Source of the DNA: Pseudomonas sp. TNT3
GTDB taxonomy: Bacteria; Pseudomonadota; Gammaproteobacteria; Pseudomonadales; Pseudomonadaceae
Assembly: GCF_010095445.2 (NCBI RefSeq)
Contig: NZ_WFGV02000008.1
Location: 93,167-157,166, forward strand
Length of the DNA stretch: 64,000 nucleotides
Direction of reading: 5' to 3'
In this document: one piece after another, positions 40,698-47,818 of the stretch
Layout of the letters: every line of letters begins with the position of its first letter
How positions within the stretch are numbered: the stretch's first letter is position 1
The notes under the pieces: model-generated
The model's input: only the letters and a program-made list of their open reading frames with translations
Databases searched by the model: none
What the model was told of the DNA's origin: nothing
Program-made: the position numbers and the translations under genes

Positions 40698-40910
40698 ATG
40701 GCATTTCATCACGCTATTGCCTGCAAAGCCTGCAATTCGATCGGCGATGTCGACTGCCATGACGCTGGTTTTTACAACTCGTTCGAATCCGAAAAGCTCT
40801 GTGGCCGATGCGGATCGAGACAGGGCTGGCGGGACACAGTGGTTGTCTGGGTGCCAGCTTGGAAGTGGTTGAACCCATTGACTTGGGGGAGCGGCGAATG
40901 GATCGAGTGA
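40698..40910 (+). CDS. Small zinc-ribbon phage protein (70 aa)
   Basis: MAFHHAIACKACNSIGDVDCHDAG and KLCGRCGSRQGW give two C-x2-C knuckles for one zinc ion; the tail (VVVWVPAWKWLNPLTWG) is Trp-rich. Resembles small zinc proteins located before late-control genes in Pseudomonas phages. It overlaps the next zinc protein gene by 13 bases. Confidence 0.65.
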   Translation: MAFHHAIACKACNSIGDVDCHDAGFYNSFESEKLCGRCGSRQGWRDTVVVWVPAWKWLNPLTWGSGEWIE

Positions 40911-41236
40911 CGGCGATGAAGAAGAGTCACGGTCCCGAATTCCGAGCTGCCCAACTGGTTCTTGCCAAGTGCCCGATCTGTCGTGGCAAGGCTGTTGTGA
41001 AGGGCGTTTTTCACGACCTTGCCTGCATCCAGTGCAACGCGTCGGGCTGGGTCGCTGCTGAGACCGGCGAGGCCTTGCCGCTGGAGGTGTTGGTGACGCA
41101 GTTGAGCATCCGCCTCCAGGCCGCCGAAGAGCGGATCGCAAAGATTCACTGCTTCAAGCCTGCATCTGGGCCTGAGGCTGCATACGAACTGAACAACCGC
41201 CGCGGTGCCGGCGGATCGAACTACACAGGGGATTGA
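40898..41236 (+). CDS. Zinc-finger phage protein (112 aa)
   Basis: Starts MDRVTAMKKSHGPEF. LAKCPICRGKAVVKGVFHDLACIQCNASGW is a four-cysteine zinc ribbon; a helical region follows (LEVLVTQLSIRLQAAEERI). ATG 40898 is chosen, with GGGGGAGCGG upstream; earlier in-frame codons lie inside the preceding gene. Such proteins occur just before late activator genes in Pseudomonas prophages. Function unknown, perhaps DNA- or RNA polymerase-binding. Confidence 0.65.
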   Translation: MDRVTAMKKSHGPEFRAAQLVLAKCPICRGKAVVKGVFHDLACIQCNASGWVAAETGEALPLEVLVTQLSIRLQAAEERIAKIHCFKPASGPEAAYELNNRRGAGGSNYTGD

Positions 41237-41239
41237 GTC

Positions 41240-41935
41240 ATGATCTATCCAGGCATTTTGAATGCAGTTGTTTCGGCCCTTGCAGCTGAAGCCATCGACA
41301 ACACCAGCAAGCAGGCATGGCAGAAGCTGTACAACTCCGCCGACGAGGAAGAGGGTGGCGATCTGGCAACATTGGTTCGATCTCGCGGTGCCAGCAGCAT
41401 CGATCGCACTCAGGTTGATTGCTGGGTGTCAGCTCGACTGCATCATAGGCTTGAGGCGAAGCATTGGGATGCACTGGTCGCCAAGTTCAGCACGCACAAA
41501 GGCCGAAAGGTGCAGTCATTGGCAGCGCTGCAAGCCAACATCAATACCCCGGCGCCGAAGTTGTTCCTTTATAAGGCGATCACTGCCTGGGCAATCCCAC
41601 AACTGAAGGGTGCCCGTCCAAAAGTTGTCAGTTCGGTATCTGTCGAGATCCCGCTTGATGCTCCTGCATGGCGCCGCGAGGCCATGGTGAAAGCGGCTGT
41701 TGCAGCAGGTCACGCCAAGGCAAAGAAAGACAACTCCAGATCTGCCGACATGATCGTACTGAAGGACAGCTTCTACGACATGAACACATGGGAGAGCGAG
41801 GGCACTCCGGAATCCACCCGTAGACGCTGGCGGCAATCGATTCACCAAGCGGCTGACGATCTGGTTAACGAGGCTCTGGCACATGCTGCGGACATCCTCG
41901 AGCAGGAAGGTTTGCTAATCGAACAAGCAGCATGA
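41240..41935 (+). CDS. Late-control candidate (positional analogue of lambda Q)
   Basis: 231 residues, mostly helical: MIYPGILNAVVSALAAEAIDNTSKQAWQKLY, VDCWVSARLHHRLEAKHWDALVAKFS and a long Ala/Glu-rich C-terminus. It is the last gene of the replication unit and is followed by a terminator with ten T residues, the place of Q antiterminators. Three further terminators precede the lysis and head genes. No zinc motif is present; assignment to antitermination rests on position only. Confidence 0.5.
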   Translation: MIYPGILNAVVSALAAEAIDNTSKQAWQKLYNSADEEEGGDLATLVRSRGASSIDRTQVDCWVSARLHHRLEAKHWDALVAKFSTHKGRKVQSLAALQANINTPAPKLFLYKAITAWAIPQLKGARPKVVSSVSVEIPLDAPAWRREAMVKAAVAAGHAKAKKDNSRSADMIVLKDSFYDMNTWESEGTPESTRRRWRQSIHQAADDLVNEALAHAADILEQEGLLIEQAA

Positions 41936-42018
41936 ATGATTGTTGACATCAGTGAGCGGATAAGCGAAATTATCTCCATCATGTCGATCTTGCGCGTTAT
42001 GAGAGACGACGTACAAAG

Positions 42019-42045
42019 CCCAGCCGCGCGCTGGGTTTTTTTTTT
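42019..42045 (+). terminator. Strong intrinsic terminator after the late-control gene
   Basis: CCCAGC (42019-42024) pairs with GCTGGG (42030-42035), loop CGCGC, followed by ten T residues. Confidence 0.88.
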
Positions 42046-42124
42046 GTGGCCGGCCGAATGCTTTTGTGTGACCTTCCGTAGGGATATGCTCCAGCTCCTA
42101 CACTGATCAATCTAGGGAAGGCAC

Positions 42125-42361
42125 ATGAAACGCAATTTTGAGGCAGCACGGCAAATTCTCCTGGCTGTCCAGGGCCAGGCATGCACAGAGGGTGTTGACC
42201 GAATTTTTTTAGAAAGCTTCGCGACTCAACAGCTTGGTGTTAATCCTGACGATTACTTCTACAACTTTAAGCTTTTGGTCAACGACGGCTATTTGCTGCC
42301 TGAGCACAACTCGATTCAGTTGACTTGGTCTGGCCATGATTTGCTAGATCGTCTCAGCTGA
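42125..42361 (+). CDS. DUF2513-like protein (78 aa)
   Basis: MKRNFEAARQILLAVQGQ at the start and IQLTWSGHDLLDRLS at the end match the small winged-helix DUF2513 pattern (MKR..xxxILL..E, LTW.GHDFLD). Good ribosome binding site (AGGGAAGG). Flanked by two terminators, it is a stand-alone unit that may carry its own promoter. Function unknown. Confidence 0.7.
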   Translation: MKRNFEAARQILLAVQGQACTEGVDRIFLESFATQQLGVNPDDYFYNFKLLVNDGYLLPEHNSIQLTWSGHDLLDRLS

Positions 42362-42381
42362 CTCCATGTACTCAATATTGA

Positions 42382-42406
42382 GCCCCGCCATCGTGCGGGG
42401 CTTTTT
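42382..42406 (+). terminator. Intrinsic terminator after the DUF2513-like gene
   Basis: GCCCCGC (42382-42388) pairs with GCGGGGC (42395-42401), then TTTTT. It overlaps the start of the 47-bp repeat at 42397. Confidence 0.8.
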
Positions 42407-42443
42407 CGTTTTCGGCTCCTCCACACCCATTGCTCCGAGCTGG
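42397..42443 (+). repeat. Imperfect direct repeat left of hicAB
   Basis: About 47 bases starting GGGGCTTTTT and containing CACCCATTGCTCCGAG, matching 43264-43310 with about five differences. Each copy carries the 3' end of a terminator. hicA-hicB lies between the two copies. Confidence 0.6.
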
Positions 42444-42500
42444 GAGTGCCGTTGGAGCTGATTCAATTCGCTGGTGAAAGATCGGAAAGACCCCTCCTGT

Positions 42501-42926
42501 TCATGCTGCTTCGACAGACACCGAAAGGCGTTTACCGAGCACAGCCAATGCGCTCTCGAGTTGTTCCATCTTCGAGGTATGCAGGAAGTCGACCAGGCGA
42601 TCGCCTTGAGTTTGGCTAACGCCCAGAGATCGACACAAATCAGCCTTGCGCATGCCTCTGCTCATCATCTCGTTCCATAGCGCGATCTTGGCCACGACTA
42701 CTGCTGGTAAGTGAACGACGTGCTCTCCGTCCTGCGGCTCAGACGCCGCCGGAATCGCGCGGCGCTGATCAACATAGATGGAGAGGGTGGTTTCAATTGC
42801 GTCCAGGGCTTCGCTGATCGCGTGAGACTTGTCTTCACCGAAACTGTTCAGCTCCGGCAGATCTCGGCAGAACACGGCCAAGCCTTGAGAATCGTCTTCC
42901 TCAAAGCGGATTGCGTAGTCGTACAT
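42501..42926 (-). CDS. hicB: HicB antitoxin
   Basis: 141 residues. The N-terminal partial RNase H-like fold (MYDYAIRFEEDDSQGLAVFCRDLPEL, ALDAIETTLSIYVD) is characteristic of HicB; the C-terminus is a helix-turn-helix (RKADLCRSLGVSQTQGDRLVDFLH) that should bind the hicAB operator. It neutralises HicA. Encoded downstream of hicA in a leftward operon, against the direction of the late genes. Confidence 0.9.
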   Translation of the reverse strand: MYDYAIRFEEDDSQGLAVFCRDLPELNSFGEDKSHAISEALDAIETTLSIYVDQRRAIPAASEPQDGEHVVHLPAVVVAKIALWNEMMSRGMRKADLCRSLGVSQTQGDRLVDFLHTSKMEQLESALAVLGKRLSVSVEAA

Positions 42927-42978
42927 GGTCACTCCTTGGAGGTGATCGTTCAGCTTTCAGATGTTGTGAAGGGGGCTC

Positions 42979-43158
42979 TCAGAGCCCCAGTTGTTTAATG
43001 ATCGCCTTGCGGGTCGGTTCTGGCATTTCCTTGCTGCCGTGATCCGCGAAGGTGGTCTTGTTGCCGTTTGGGGCGGTGACTTTGAAGTGGCTTCCTTTGC
43101 CTGCTTCGAAGGTCACCCCTTGGGCCTTCAACCATCGTCTGAACTCGCTGAACTTCAT
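42979..43158 (-). CDS. hicA: HicA toxin (mRNA interferase)
   Basis: 59 residues: MKFSEFRRWLKAQGVTFEAGKGSHFKVTAPNGNKTTFADHGSKEMPEPT. The double-stranded RNA-binding-like fold with the catalytic His in GKGSHFKV is typical of HicA. It precedes hicB, the usual order. HicA cuts mRNA when freed from HicB. In a prophage it may help maintain the element or act against superinfecting phages. Confidence 0.92.
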   Translation of the reverse strand: MKFSEFRRWLKAQGVTFEAGKGSHFKVTAPNGNKTTFADHGSKEMPEPTRKAIIKQLGL

Positions 43159-43208
43159 CACCTCGCCTCGTTGTTTGGATAAGTCCATTCTACAACATTT
43201 ATGTATTA

Positions 43209-43228
43209 ATACAACACATATGTTGTAT
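43209..43228. promoter_or_regulatory. Inverted repeat upstream of hicA (operator candidate)
   Basis: ATACAACA-CATA-TGTTGTAT, two 8-base arms about 50 bases before the hicA start, with a further partial arm TACAACA near 43192. This is the expected place for HicB autoregulation. Confidence 0.65.
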
Positions 43229-43248
43229 TTTTCTGAGGGCTGTTTAGG

Positions 43249-43274
43249 GCCTCAGCGTTTTCTGGGGCTTTTTT
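43249..43274 (+). terminator. Intrinsic terminator upstream of hicA
   Basis: GCCTCAG (43249-43255) with CTGGGGC (43262-43268, one G-T pair), then TTTTTT. It stands at the start of the second copy of the repeat. Confidence 0.65.
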
Positions 43275-43310
43275 GTTTTCGGCTGCACCGCACCCATTGC
43301 TCCGAGTTGG
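43264..43310 (+). repeat. Imperfect direct repeat right of hicAB
   Basis: Partner of 42397-42443; shares GGGGCTTTTT, GTTTTCGGCT and CACCCATTGCTCCGAG. The pair brackets hicAB at 820 bases. The rest of the stretch to 43454 shows no gene. Confidence 0.6.
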
Positions 43311-43454
43311 ATCAGCTGCTGCAGGGTCACTCTTTCACCGACCCTAAGCTGATAAGCCTGGCGCATGTGGATTTGTTCAAAGGGCAGGTTCTGCTAGAGG
43401 CAGCATTAAGCCCGGCCAGGATTGGCTCATCAAAACCGGGCGATAAGGATATAT

Positions 43455-44003
43455 TTATGAGCGGGTCAGGATTTTTTGCAGGAAAGCGGTTTGGCGGGCC
43501 AGCTCCTCACGCATTTGTGCTTCATCCGGAGCCTGAATGTAAAGATGAATGTCAGCCGTATACGCCCATACACTTTCTTCCTTCAGCCAGTGCCTACGCA
43601 GCCGCACTTCAAACGGAAGGGCGTTATCTGGAAACTCCTCACTGTGAGCGAGAGCTATCACGATACTGCGGGACAGCACCAGATACGGATCAGGTGTTTC
43701 CGCCCACTGACGATTCCTAAAAATAACCGCTACATACATGGATCTAGTGATGCCGCTTTCTGTTTTGTTTGTTGTGTGTGCGCAGCGGAAGGTTTCGAAG
43801 TCTTGGCTAGGGCCGTTAATGGCTCGAATTAGTTCTTTCAGTTCCGGCTCGCCTTCAAGCTCCGGTATTTCATCAATCCGGTTTGGCTCTTTCGACAGCC
43901 AGATCATTGGATGATGACCTGTCTCAAGGTCCGTCGCATATGGCAGGTTCCGATGACCCGTAGTAAATGTGACCTGAACACTCGCTGTTTTTTCGTTTTC
44001 CAT
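43455..44003 (-). CDS. Hypothetical protein (182 aa) of the hicAB region
   Basis: Starts MENEKTASVQVTFTTGHRNLPYATDLETG; the body is beta-rich (YVAVIFRNRQWAETPDPYLVLSRSIVIAL, VRLRRHWLKEESVWAYTADIHLYI) and ends in a helix (EAQMREELARQTAFLQKI). The family is not recognised. It is leftward like hicAB, lower in GC than the late genes, and lies between them and the lysis genes, so it looks like part of an inserted accessory block. Confidence 0.55.
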   Translation of the reverse strand: MENEKTASVQVTFTTGHRNLPYATDLETGHHPMIWLSKEPNRIDEIPELEGEPELKELIRAINGPSQDFETFRCAHTTNKTESGITRSMYVAVIFRNRQWAETPDPYLVLSRSIVIALAHSEEFPDNALPFEVRLRRHWLKEESVWAYTADIHLYIQAPDEAQMREELARQTAFLQKILTRS

Positions 44004-44056
44004 GAGCTCCGTGCGTCCGTTTAGTGTGGAAGCGAGACGATAGCACGTAGCCATAT

Positions 44057-44080
44057 GCCCGCCACTGAGCGGGCTTTTTT
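44057..44080 (+). terminator. Intrinsic terminator directly before the lysis genes
   Basis: GCCCGC (44057-44062) pairs with GCGGGC (44069-44074), loop CACTGA, then TTTTTT. Late transcription must pass it to reach the holin gene at 44112, unless a promoter lies in the 30 bases between. Confidence 0.85.
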
Positions 44081-44111
44081 ATTCACGCTCCCCTAAAGGG
44101 AGGACTGCCGG

Positions 44112-44438
44112 ATGTCCAAGATGCCTGAGAAAAATCCCGACTTCTGGGCGCAGGTCTGGCTGATCCTCAGCACCCCGCTCTGGCAGGGCGCCATCATGGC
44201 TTTTACGATCACACTGCTCCGTGTGCTGTACGAAGCCAAAGAGCCCAACAAGTGGCGGATCATCTTCGAAGCGCTGATCTGCGGTGCGTTAAGCCTGTCA
44301 GCCAGCAGCGTTATCGAATGGATGGCTTGGCCGCCGAGCTTGTCGGTTGCCGCAGGAGGCGCGATCGGGTTCATCGGCGTGACCGCCATCAGGGACCTGA
44401 TAATCAAGTTTCTCGGTCGGAAGGCGGACTCAGCATGA
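44112..44438 (+). CDS. Phage holin (lambda-type class, 3-helix)
   Basis: 108 residues. Three hydrophobic segments (VWLILSTPLWQGAIMAFTITLL, IIFEALICGALSLSASSVIEWMAW, SLSVAAGGAIGFIGVTAIRDLI) with a basic end (KFLGRKADSA). This matches the holin family common in Pseudomonas lambdoid phages. It makes membrane pores at the end of the lytic cycle. Overlaps the spanin gene by 4 bases. No separate endolysin gene is visible in this window. Confidence 0.85.
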   Translation: MSKMPEKNPDFWAQVWLILSTPLWQGAIMAFTITLLRVLYEAKEPNKWRIIFEALICGALSLSASSVIEWMAWPPSLSVAAGGAIGFIGVTAIRDLIIKFLGRKADSA

Positions 44439-44821
44439 AGGCGATCGCAGCAGCAATCATCATCGCTCTTGTTGGCTTATTGCTCGTCGGTATTCAGCAG
44501 CTCCGGGTTGAGGATTTACGCGAAGAGAAGCGTGTCGAGACGCAAGCCAAGGACGAAGCCCTTAAGGCCAACACCGAGAGCCAAGCCACTATCACTACAT
44601 TACTGGCTGAAGCTCAGCGCAATGCTGCCTACAGCGCTGACCTAGCGCTGCGCATCAAGGCCAGCGAACAGAAGGCCGACAAGGCGAGGAAGGATTTTGA
44701 ACAACTCAAACGCAACAGCAAGCCTGTTCGTGATTGGGCTGCTCAGCCTTTGCCTGACGGCCTGCGCAGCAAAGCCGCCAGTGGTAACAAAGACCCAAGC
44801 GGTAAGGATCGAGGCCCCTGA
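44435..44821 (+). CDS. Inner-membrane spanin subunit (Rz-like)
   Basis: 128 residues from ATG 44435. An N-terminal membrane anchor (AIAAAIIIALVGLLLVGIQ) is followed by a long periplasmic coiled coil (EEKRVETQAKDEALKANTE, KASEQKADKARKDFEQLKR). The Rz1-like lipoprotein is encoded in the +1 frame from inside its 3' part. Rz and Rz1 together disrupt the outer membrane during lysis. Confidence 0.85.
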   Translation: MKAIAAAIIIALVGLLLVGIQQLRVEDLREEKRVETQAKDEALKANTESQATITTLLAEAQRNAAYSADLALRIKASEQKADKARKDFEQLKRNSKPVRDWAAQPLPDGLRSKAASGNKDPSGKDRGP

Positions 44822-44969
44822 GCTAATCCCTTGCGAGCGAGTGGATCAGGACGATGCCGACCTGCGTCTCAATGGCGACGTGTGGGAGTTGAAGGACAAG
44901 GCGATCAAGCTGCTGGATACCTGTGCCGACCAAGTCGACGCGCAGATCAAGCGGAGTCAGAGCAAGTAA
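44697..44969 (+). CDS. Outer-membrane spanin lipoprotein (Rz1-like), nested
   Basis: 90 residues from a TTG at 44697, with GAGGAAGGA upstream. Signal peptide and lipobox (FVIGLLSLCLTAC, Cys about residue 23) followed by AAKPPVVTKT. The first 125 bases overlap the Rz-like gene in another frame, the well-known embedded Rz/Rz1 arrangement. It is longer than lambda Rz1. Confidence 0.85.
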   Translation: MNNSNATASLFVIGLLSLCLTACAAKPPVVTKTQAVRIEAPELIPCERVDQDDADLRLNGDVWELKDKAIKLLDTCADQVDAQIKRSQSK

Positions 44970-44996
44970 GCCCACCAACCGTGATCGGAGTTGCGT

Positions 44997-45320
44997 ATGT
45001 CTCGACTGAGAACCCTTCCGGCCCGTATGCAACAACCTGAAGGTAGGCCATTCGCTGCGCCAGTCGCAGCGGAGGGAGCTGATGGTTGGGGCTCGGGTCG
45101 TGGCGGTCGACCTTGGCGCCGTAAACGCGCCGCAATCCTCTTGCGCGATGAGTACACATGCCAAGCCTGTGGCGTCATCACGCTGCAGCTTGAGGCGGAT
45201 CACATCGTCAACCGTGCCCGAGGTGGTTCGGATGATGAGGACAACCTCCAGGCTCTTTGCGTCCCCTGCCACAAGGACAAGACCGCCGCCGAGTCAGCCG
45301 AAGGCGCGGGGCGAGCGTGA
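44997..45320 (+). CDS. HNH endonuclease adjacent to terminase
   Basis: 107 residues from ATG 44997 (ribosome site GGAG). The HNH motif is complete: YTCQACG, LEADHIVNRARGG and DNLQALCVPCHKDK, with two C-x2-C knuckles. In cos-packaging HK97-like phages such small HNH proteins stimulate terminase cutting of the cos site. Here it lies directly before the small terminase. Confidence 0.9.
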   Translation: MSRLRTLPARMQQPEGRPFAAPVAAEGADGWGSGRGGRPWRRKRAAILLRDEYTCQACGVITLQLEADHIVNRARGGSDDEDNLQALCVPCHKDKTAAESAEGAGRA

Positions 45321-45476
45321 TGTTCAGCGATCTCGTCGGTCAAATGAGAATTGGTATCGACTGGCGCCTGTGGCACGCCAGTACCCCGGGGCGGGTCGAA
45401 ACCGTGGAAGGTTTTGCATAGGACACCGCCCCCACCCGCACGGACAGATTTTTTCCCCCATACAGGTTTTTTGTTA
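45321..45476. other. Candidate cos region
   Basis: 156 bases between the HNH gene and the small terminase, with the GC-rich runs GGCGCCTGTGGCACGCC, CCCCGGGGCGGG and ACCGCCCCCACCCGCACGG. cos sites of HNH-type, HK97-like phages lie in this place, but the exact cut cannot be read from the sequence. Confidence 0.35.
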
Positions 45477-45971
45477 ATGGCGTTAACAACCAAGCAGCGT
45501 GCTTTTGTCGACGCTGTGAGGGGAGGTGCGTCCAATAAAGAGGCAGCCATCGCCGCAGGATACGCGGCGTCCAGTGCTTCGGTAGCCGGTTCACGGTTGG
45601 CGAAACACCCGAATGTAATCGCCGCACTGGCATCTTCGTCCATTAACAAAAATGTTAACGGGACGGCCCGAACCGCGAGCCCGAGTCTCCCACCTCAAGA
45701 CCCTGGAGAAAGTGGTGACGCAACGGCTTTCGACTTTTCCAAGGCGATGACATTCACCGACCCCAAAGCATTTTTGATCGCGACGATGAATGACTACGAC
45801 GCTGACGCAAAACTTAGGGTCGATGCTGCCAAAGCACTGATGCCGTTCATTCATCCGCGTAAAGGCGAGGGTGGAAAGAAGGAAGAAAAGGAAGACGCCG
45901 CGAAGAAAGCCGGCAAAGGCAAATTCGGCGCCGCGCCTCCACCCCCTACACATTTGAGATCGGTGAAATAA
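45477..45971 (+). CDS. Terminase small subunit
   Basis: 164 residues from ATG 45477. The N-terminal helix-turn-helix (TTKQRAFVDAVRGGASNKEAAIAAGYAASSASVAGSRLAK) is the DNA-binding domain of small terminases. A charged tail (KGEGGKKEEKEDAAKKAGKG) follows. It recognises the packaging site and recruits the large subunit, encoded next without a gap. The longer frame from 45351 is rejected as lacking terminase-like sequence. Confidence 0.9.
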   Translation: MALTTKQRAFVDAVRGGASNKEAAIAAGYAASSASVAGSRLAKHPNVIAALASSSINKNVNGTARTASPSLPPQDPGESGDATAFDFSKAMTFTDPKAFLIATMNDYDADAKLRVDAAKALMPFIHPRKGEGGKKEEKEDAAKKAGKGKFGAAPPPPTHLRSVK

Positions 45972-47660
45972 GTGAACGAACCCACCTGGGACACTGCGTG
46001 CCCAGACTGGGAATCGCGAATCATAAATCGGCAGTCGTTGGTGCCTTTCCCGCCTTTGTTTCCGGATGAAGCAGCGGCGTGCATGCAAGTCCTGAACGAC
46101 CTACGAATTGTCGACGCACCTGGTAGCCCATTGATTGGGGAATCCTGCGCACCTTGGATCAGTGATTTGGCCGGCGCTATTTTCGGGGCGTACAACTCCA
46201 ACACCGGTGAGCGACTGATCCAGGAGTTCTTTCTCCTCATCAGCAAGAAGAACGCAAAGAGCACCATTGCCGCGGCGATCATGCTCACCGTACTGATCCG
46301 CAATTGGCGCCAGTCCGCTGAGTTCATCATTTTGGCTCCGACGATCGAGGTCGCGAACAACGCCTATGCACCAGCGCGCGACATGGTCAAACACGATGAA
46401 GAGCTTTCGGCGCTGCTGCATGTACAAGACCACGTCCGCACGATCACGCACCGCGAGTCCGGCGCGACGTTAAAAGTAGTCGCCGCTGATCAGAACACCG
46501 TAGGGGGGAAAAAAGCTGCAGTTGTCCTGGTCGACGAGCTTCACCTGTTTGGCAAGAACCCGCATGCGGCCAACATGCTGCGCGAAGCAACCGGTGGTCT
46601 TGCGTCTCGTCCAGAAGGTTTCGTCATCTACCTCACGACGCAATCTGACCAGCCCCCTGCGGGTGTGTTTCGCGAAAAGCTGCAGTACGCCCGGGGTGTT
46701 CGCGACGGCACGATCATCGATCCGAATTTCTTGCCGGTGATCTACGAGTTCCCCCAAAAAATCCTCAACGCCGATGATCACCGCAAGCCCGAGAATTTCT
46801 ACATCACCAACCCGAACATGGGGTACTCAGTCAGCGAGAAATTCCTGATTCGAGAGATGAAAAAAGCGGAGGAGGCCGGTGAGGCTGAGGTGCTCGGCTT
46901 TATGTCAAAACACCTCAATGTCGAGATCGGACTCGCGTTGCGCTCGGATCGTTGGGCCGGCGCCGATTACTGGATTGCTGCAGCAGAAAAGCGGCTCACC
47001 CTCGATGATCTGATTACCCGATGCGATGTTATCGACGTTGGAATCGACGGCGGTGGTCTGGACGATTTGCTGGGGTTTGCCGCCGTAGGCCGCGACAAGC
47101 GGACCCGCAATTGGTTGGTGTGGACCCATGCCTGGGCACATCCCTCCGTGCTTGAGCGAAGAAAGGCAGAAGCTCCGCGCTTCCATGATTTCGAGAAAGA
47201 CGGCGATCTGACCTTGTCGAAGCGAATTGGCGATGACGTCCTTGAGGTCGCTGACTTAGTTGAACAGGTTGAGGCGTCGGGCTTGCTGGACAAAGTAGGT
47301 GTCGACCCGGTCGGTATCGGCGCAATTTATGACGCGATGATTGAGCGCGAAATCCCACCAGAAAAAATCGTTGCCATCAGCCAAGGCTGGAAATTGGGTG
47401 GGGCGATCAAGACTGCTGAACGCAAGTTGGCAGAAGGCGGTATGAAGCACGGCGGGCAACCCATGATGGCCTGGTGCGTCAGCAACGCCAAGGTCGAGCC
47501 GCGCGCGAACTCCATCCTGATTACAAAGCAAGCCAGCGGCTCAGCCAAGATCGATCCCTTGATGGCCTTATTCAACGCAGTGACCTTGATTTCTCTTAAC
47601 CCTGAGGGCCGGGGCAATGATGACTTCATGGCCGCCATTCGGAATCCGATCATCGTATGA
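45972..47660 (+). CDS. Terminase large subunit
   Basis: 562 residues starting at GTG. The ATPase domain has a variant Walker A (SKKNAKST, about 91-98) and Walker B VVLVDELH (about 184-191), as in HK97-type terminases; the C-terminal nuclease domain includes VGIDGGGLDDL and a second Asp-rich segment. It cuts DNA concatemers and pumps DNA into the procapsid. Overlaps the next small gene by 4 bases. Confidence 0.95.
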   Translation: MNEPTWDTACPDWESRIINRQSLVPFPPLFPDEAAACMQVLNDLRIVDAPGSPLIGESCAPWISDLAGAIFGAYNSNTGERLIQEFFLLISKKNAKSTIAAAIMLTVLIRNWRQSAEFIILAPTIEVANNAYAPARDMVKHDEELSALLHVQDHVRTITHRESGATLKVVAADQNTVGGKKAAVVLVDELHLFGKNPHAANMLREATGGLASRPEGFVIYLTTQSDQPPAGVFREKLQYARGVRDGTIIDPNFLPVIYEFPQKILNADDHRKPENFYITNPNMGYSVSEKFLIREMKKAEEAGEAEVLGFMSKHLNVEIGLALRSDRWAGADYWIAAAEKRLTLDDLITRCDVIDVGIDGGGLDDLLGFAAVGRDKRTRNWLVWTHAWAHPSVLERRKAEAPRFHDFEKDGDLTLSKRIGDDVLEVADLVEQVEASGLLDKVGVDPVGIGAIYDAMIEREIPPEKIVAISQGWKLGGAIKTAERKLAEGGMKHGGQPMMAWCVSNAKVEPRANSILITKQASGSAKIDPLMALFNAVTLISLNPEGRGNDDFMAAIRNPIIV

Positions 47661-47818
47661 ACCCATTACACGTCTTCATCCTTACCGCCTTGTGCGGTCT
47701 CGCCCTGGGAGTCGCAGGCGTCTTCATCCTGGCGGGCCTTGGTTGGTCTTTGCTGGCCGGCGCCGGCGCCTTATTTCTCATCGCGGGCTTTGTGCGCAAG
47801 GGGCTGACAGGTGAATAA
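47657..47818 (+). CDS. Small membrane protein between terminase and portal
   Basis: 53 residues: MNPLHVFILTALCGLALGVAGVFILAGLGWS and LLAGAGALFLIAGFVRKG form two transmembrane helices. Both ends overlap neighbours (ATGA start, GTGAATAA end), indicating real translation. Similar tiny membrane genes occur at this place in HK97-like prophages; function unknown. Confidence 0.7.
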   Translation: MNPLHVFILTALCGLALGVAGVFILAGLGWSLLAGAGALFLIAGFVRKGLTGE

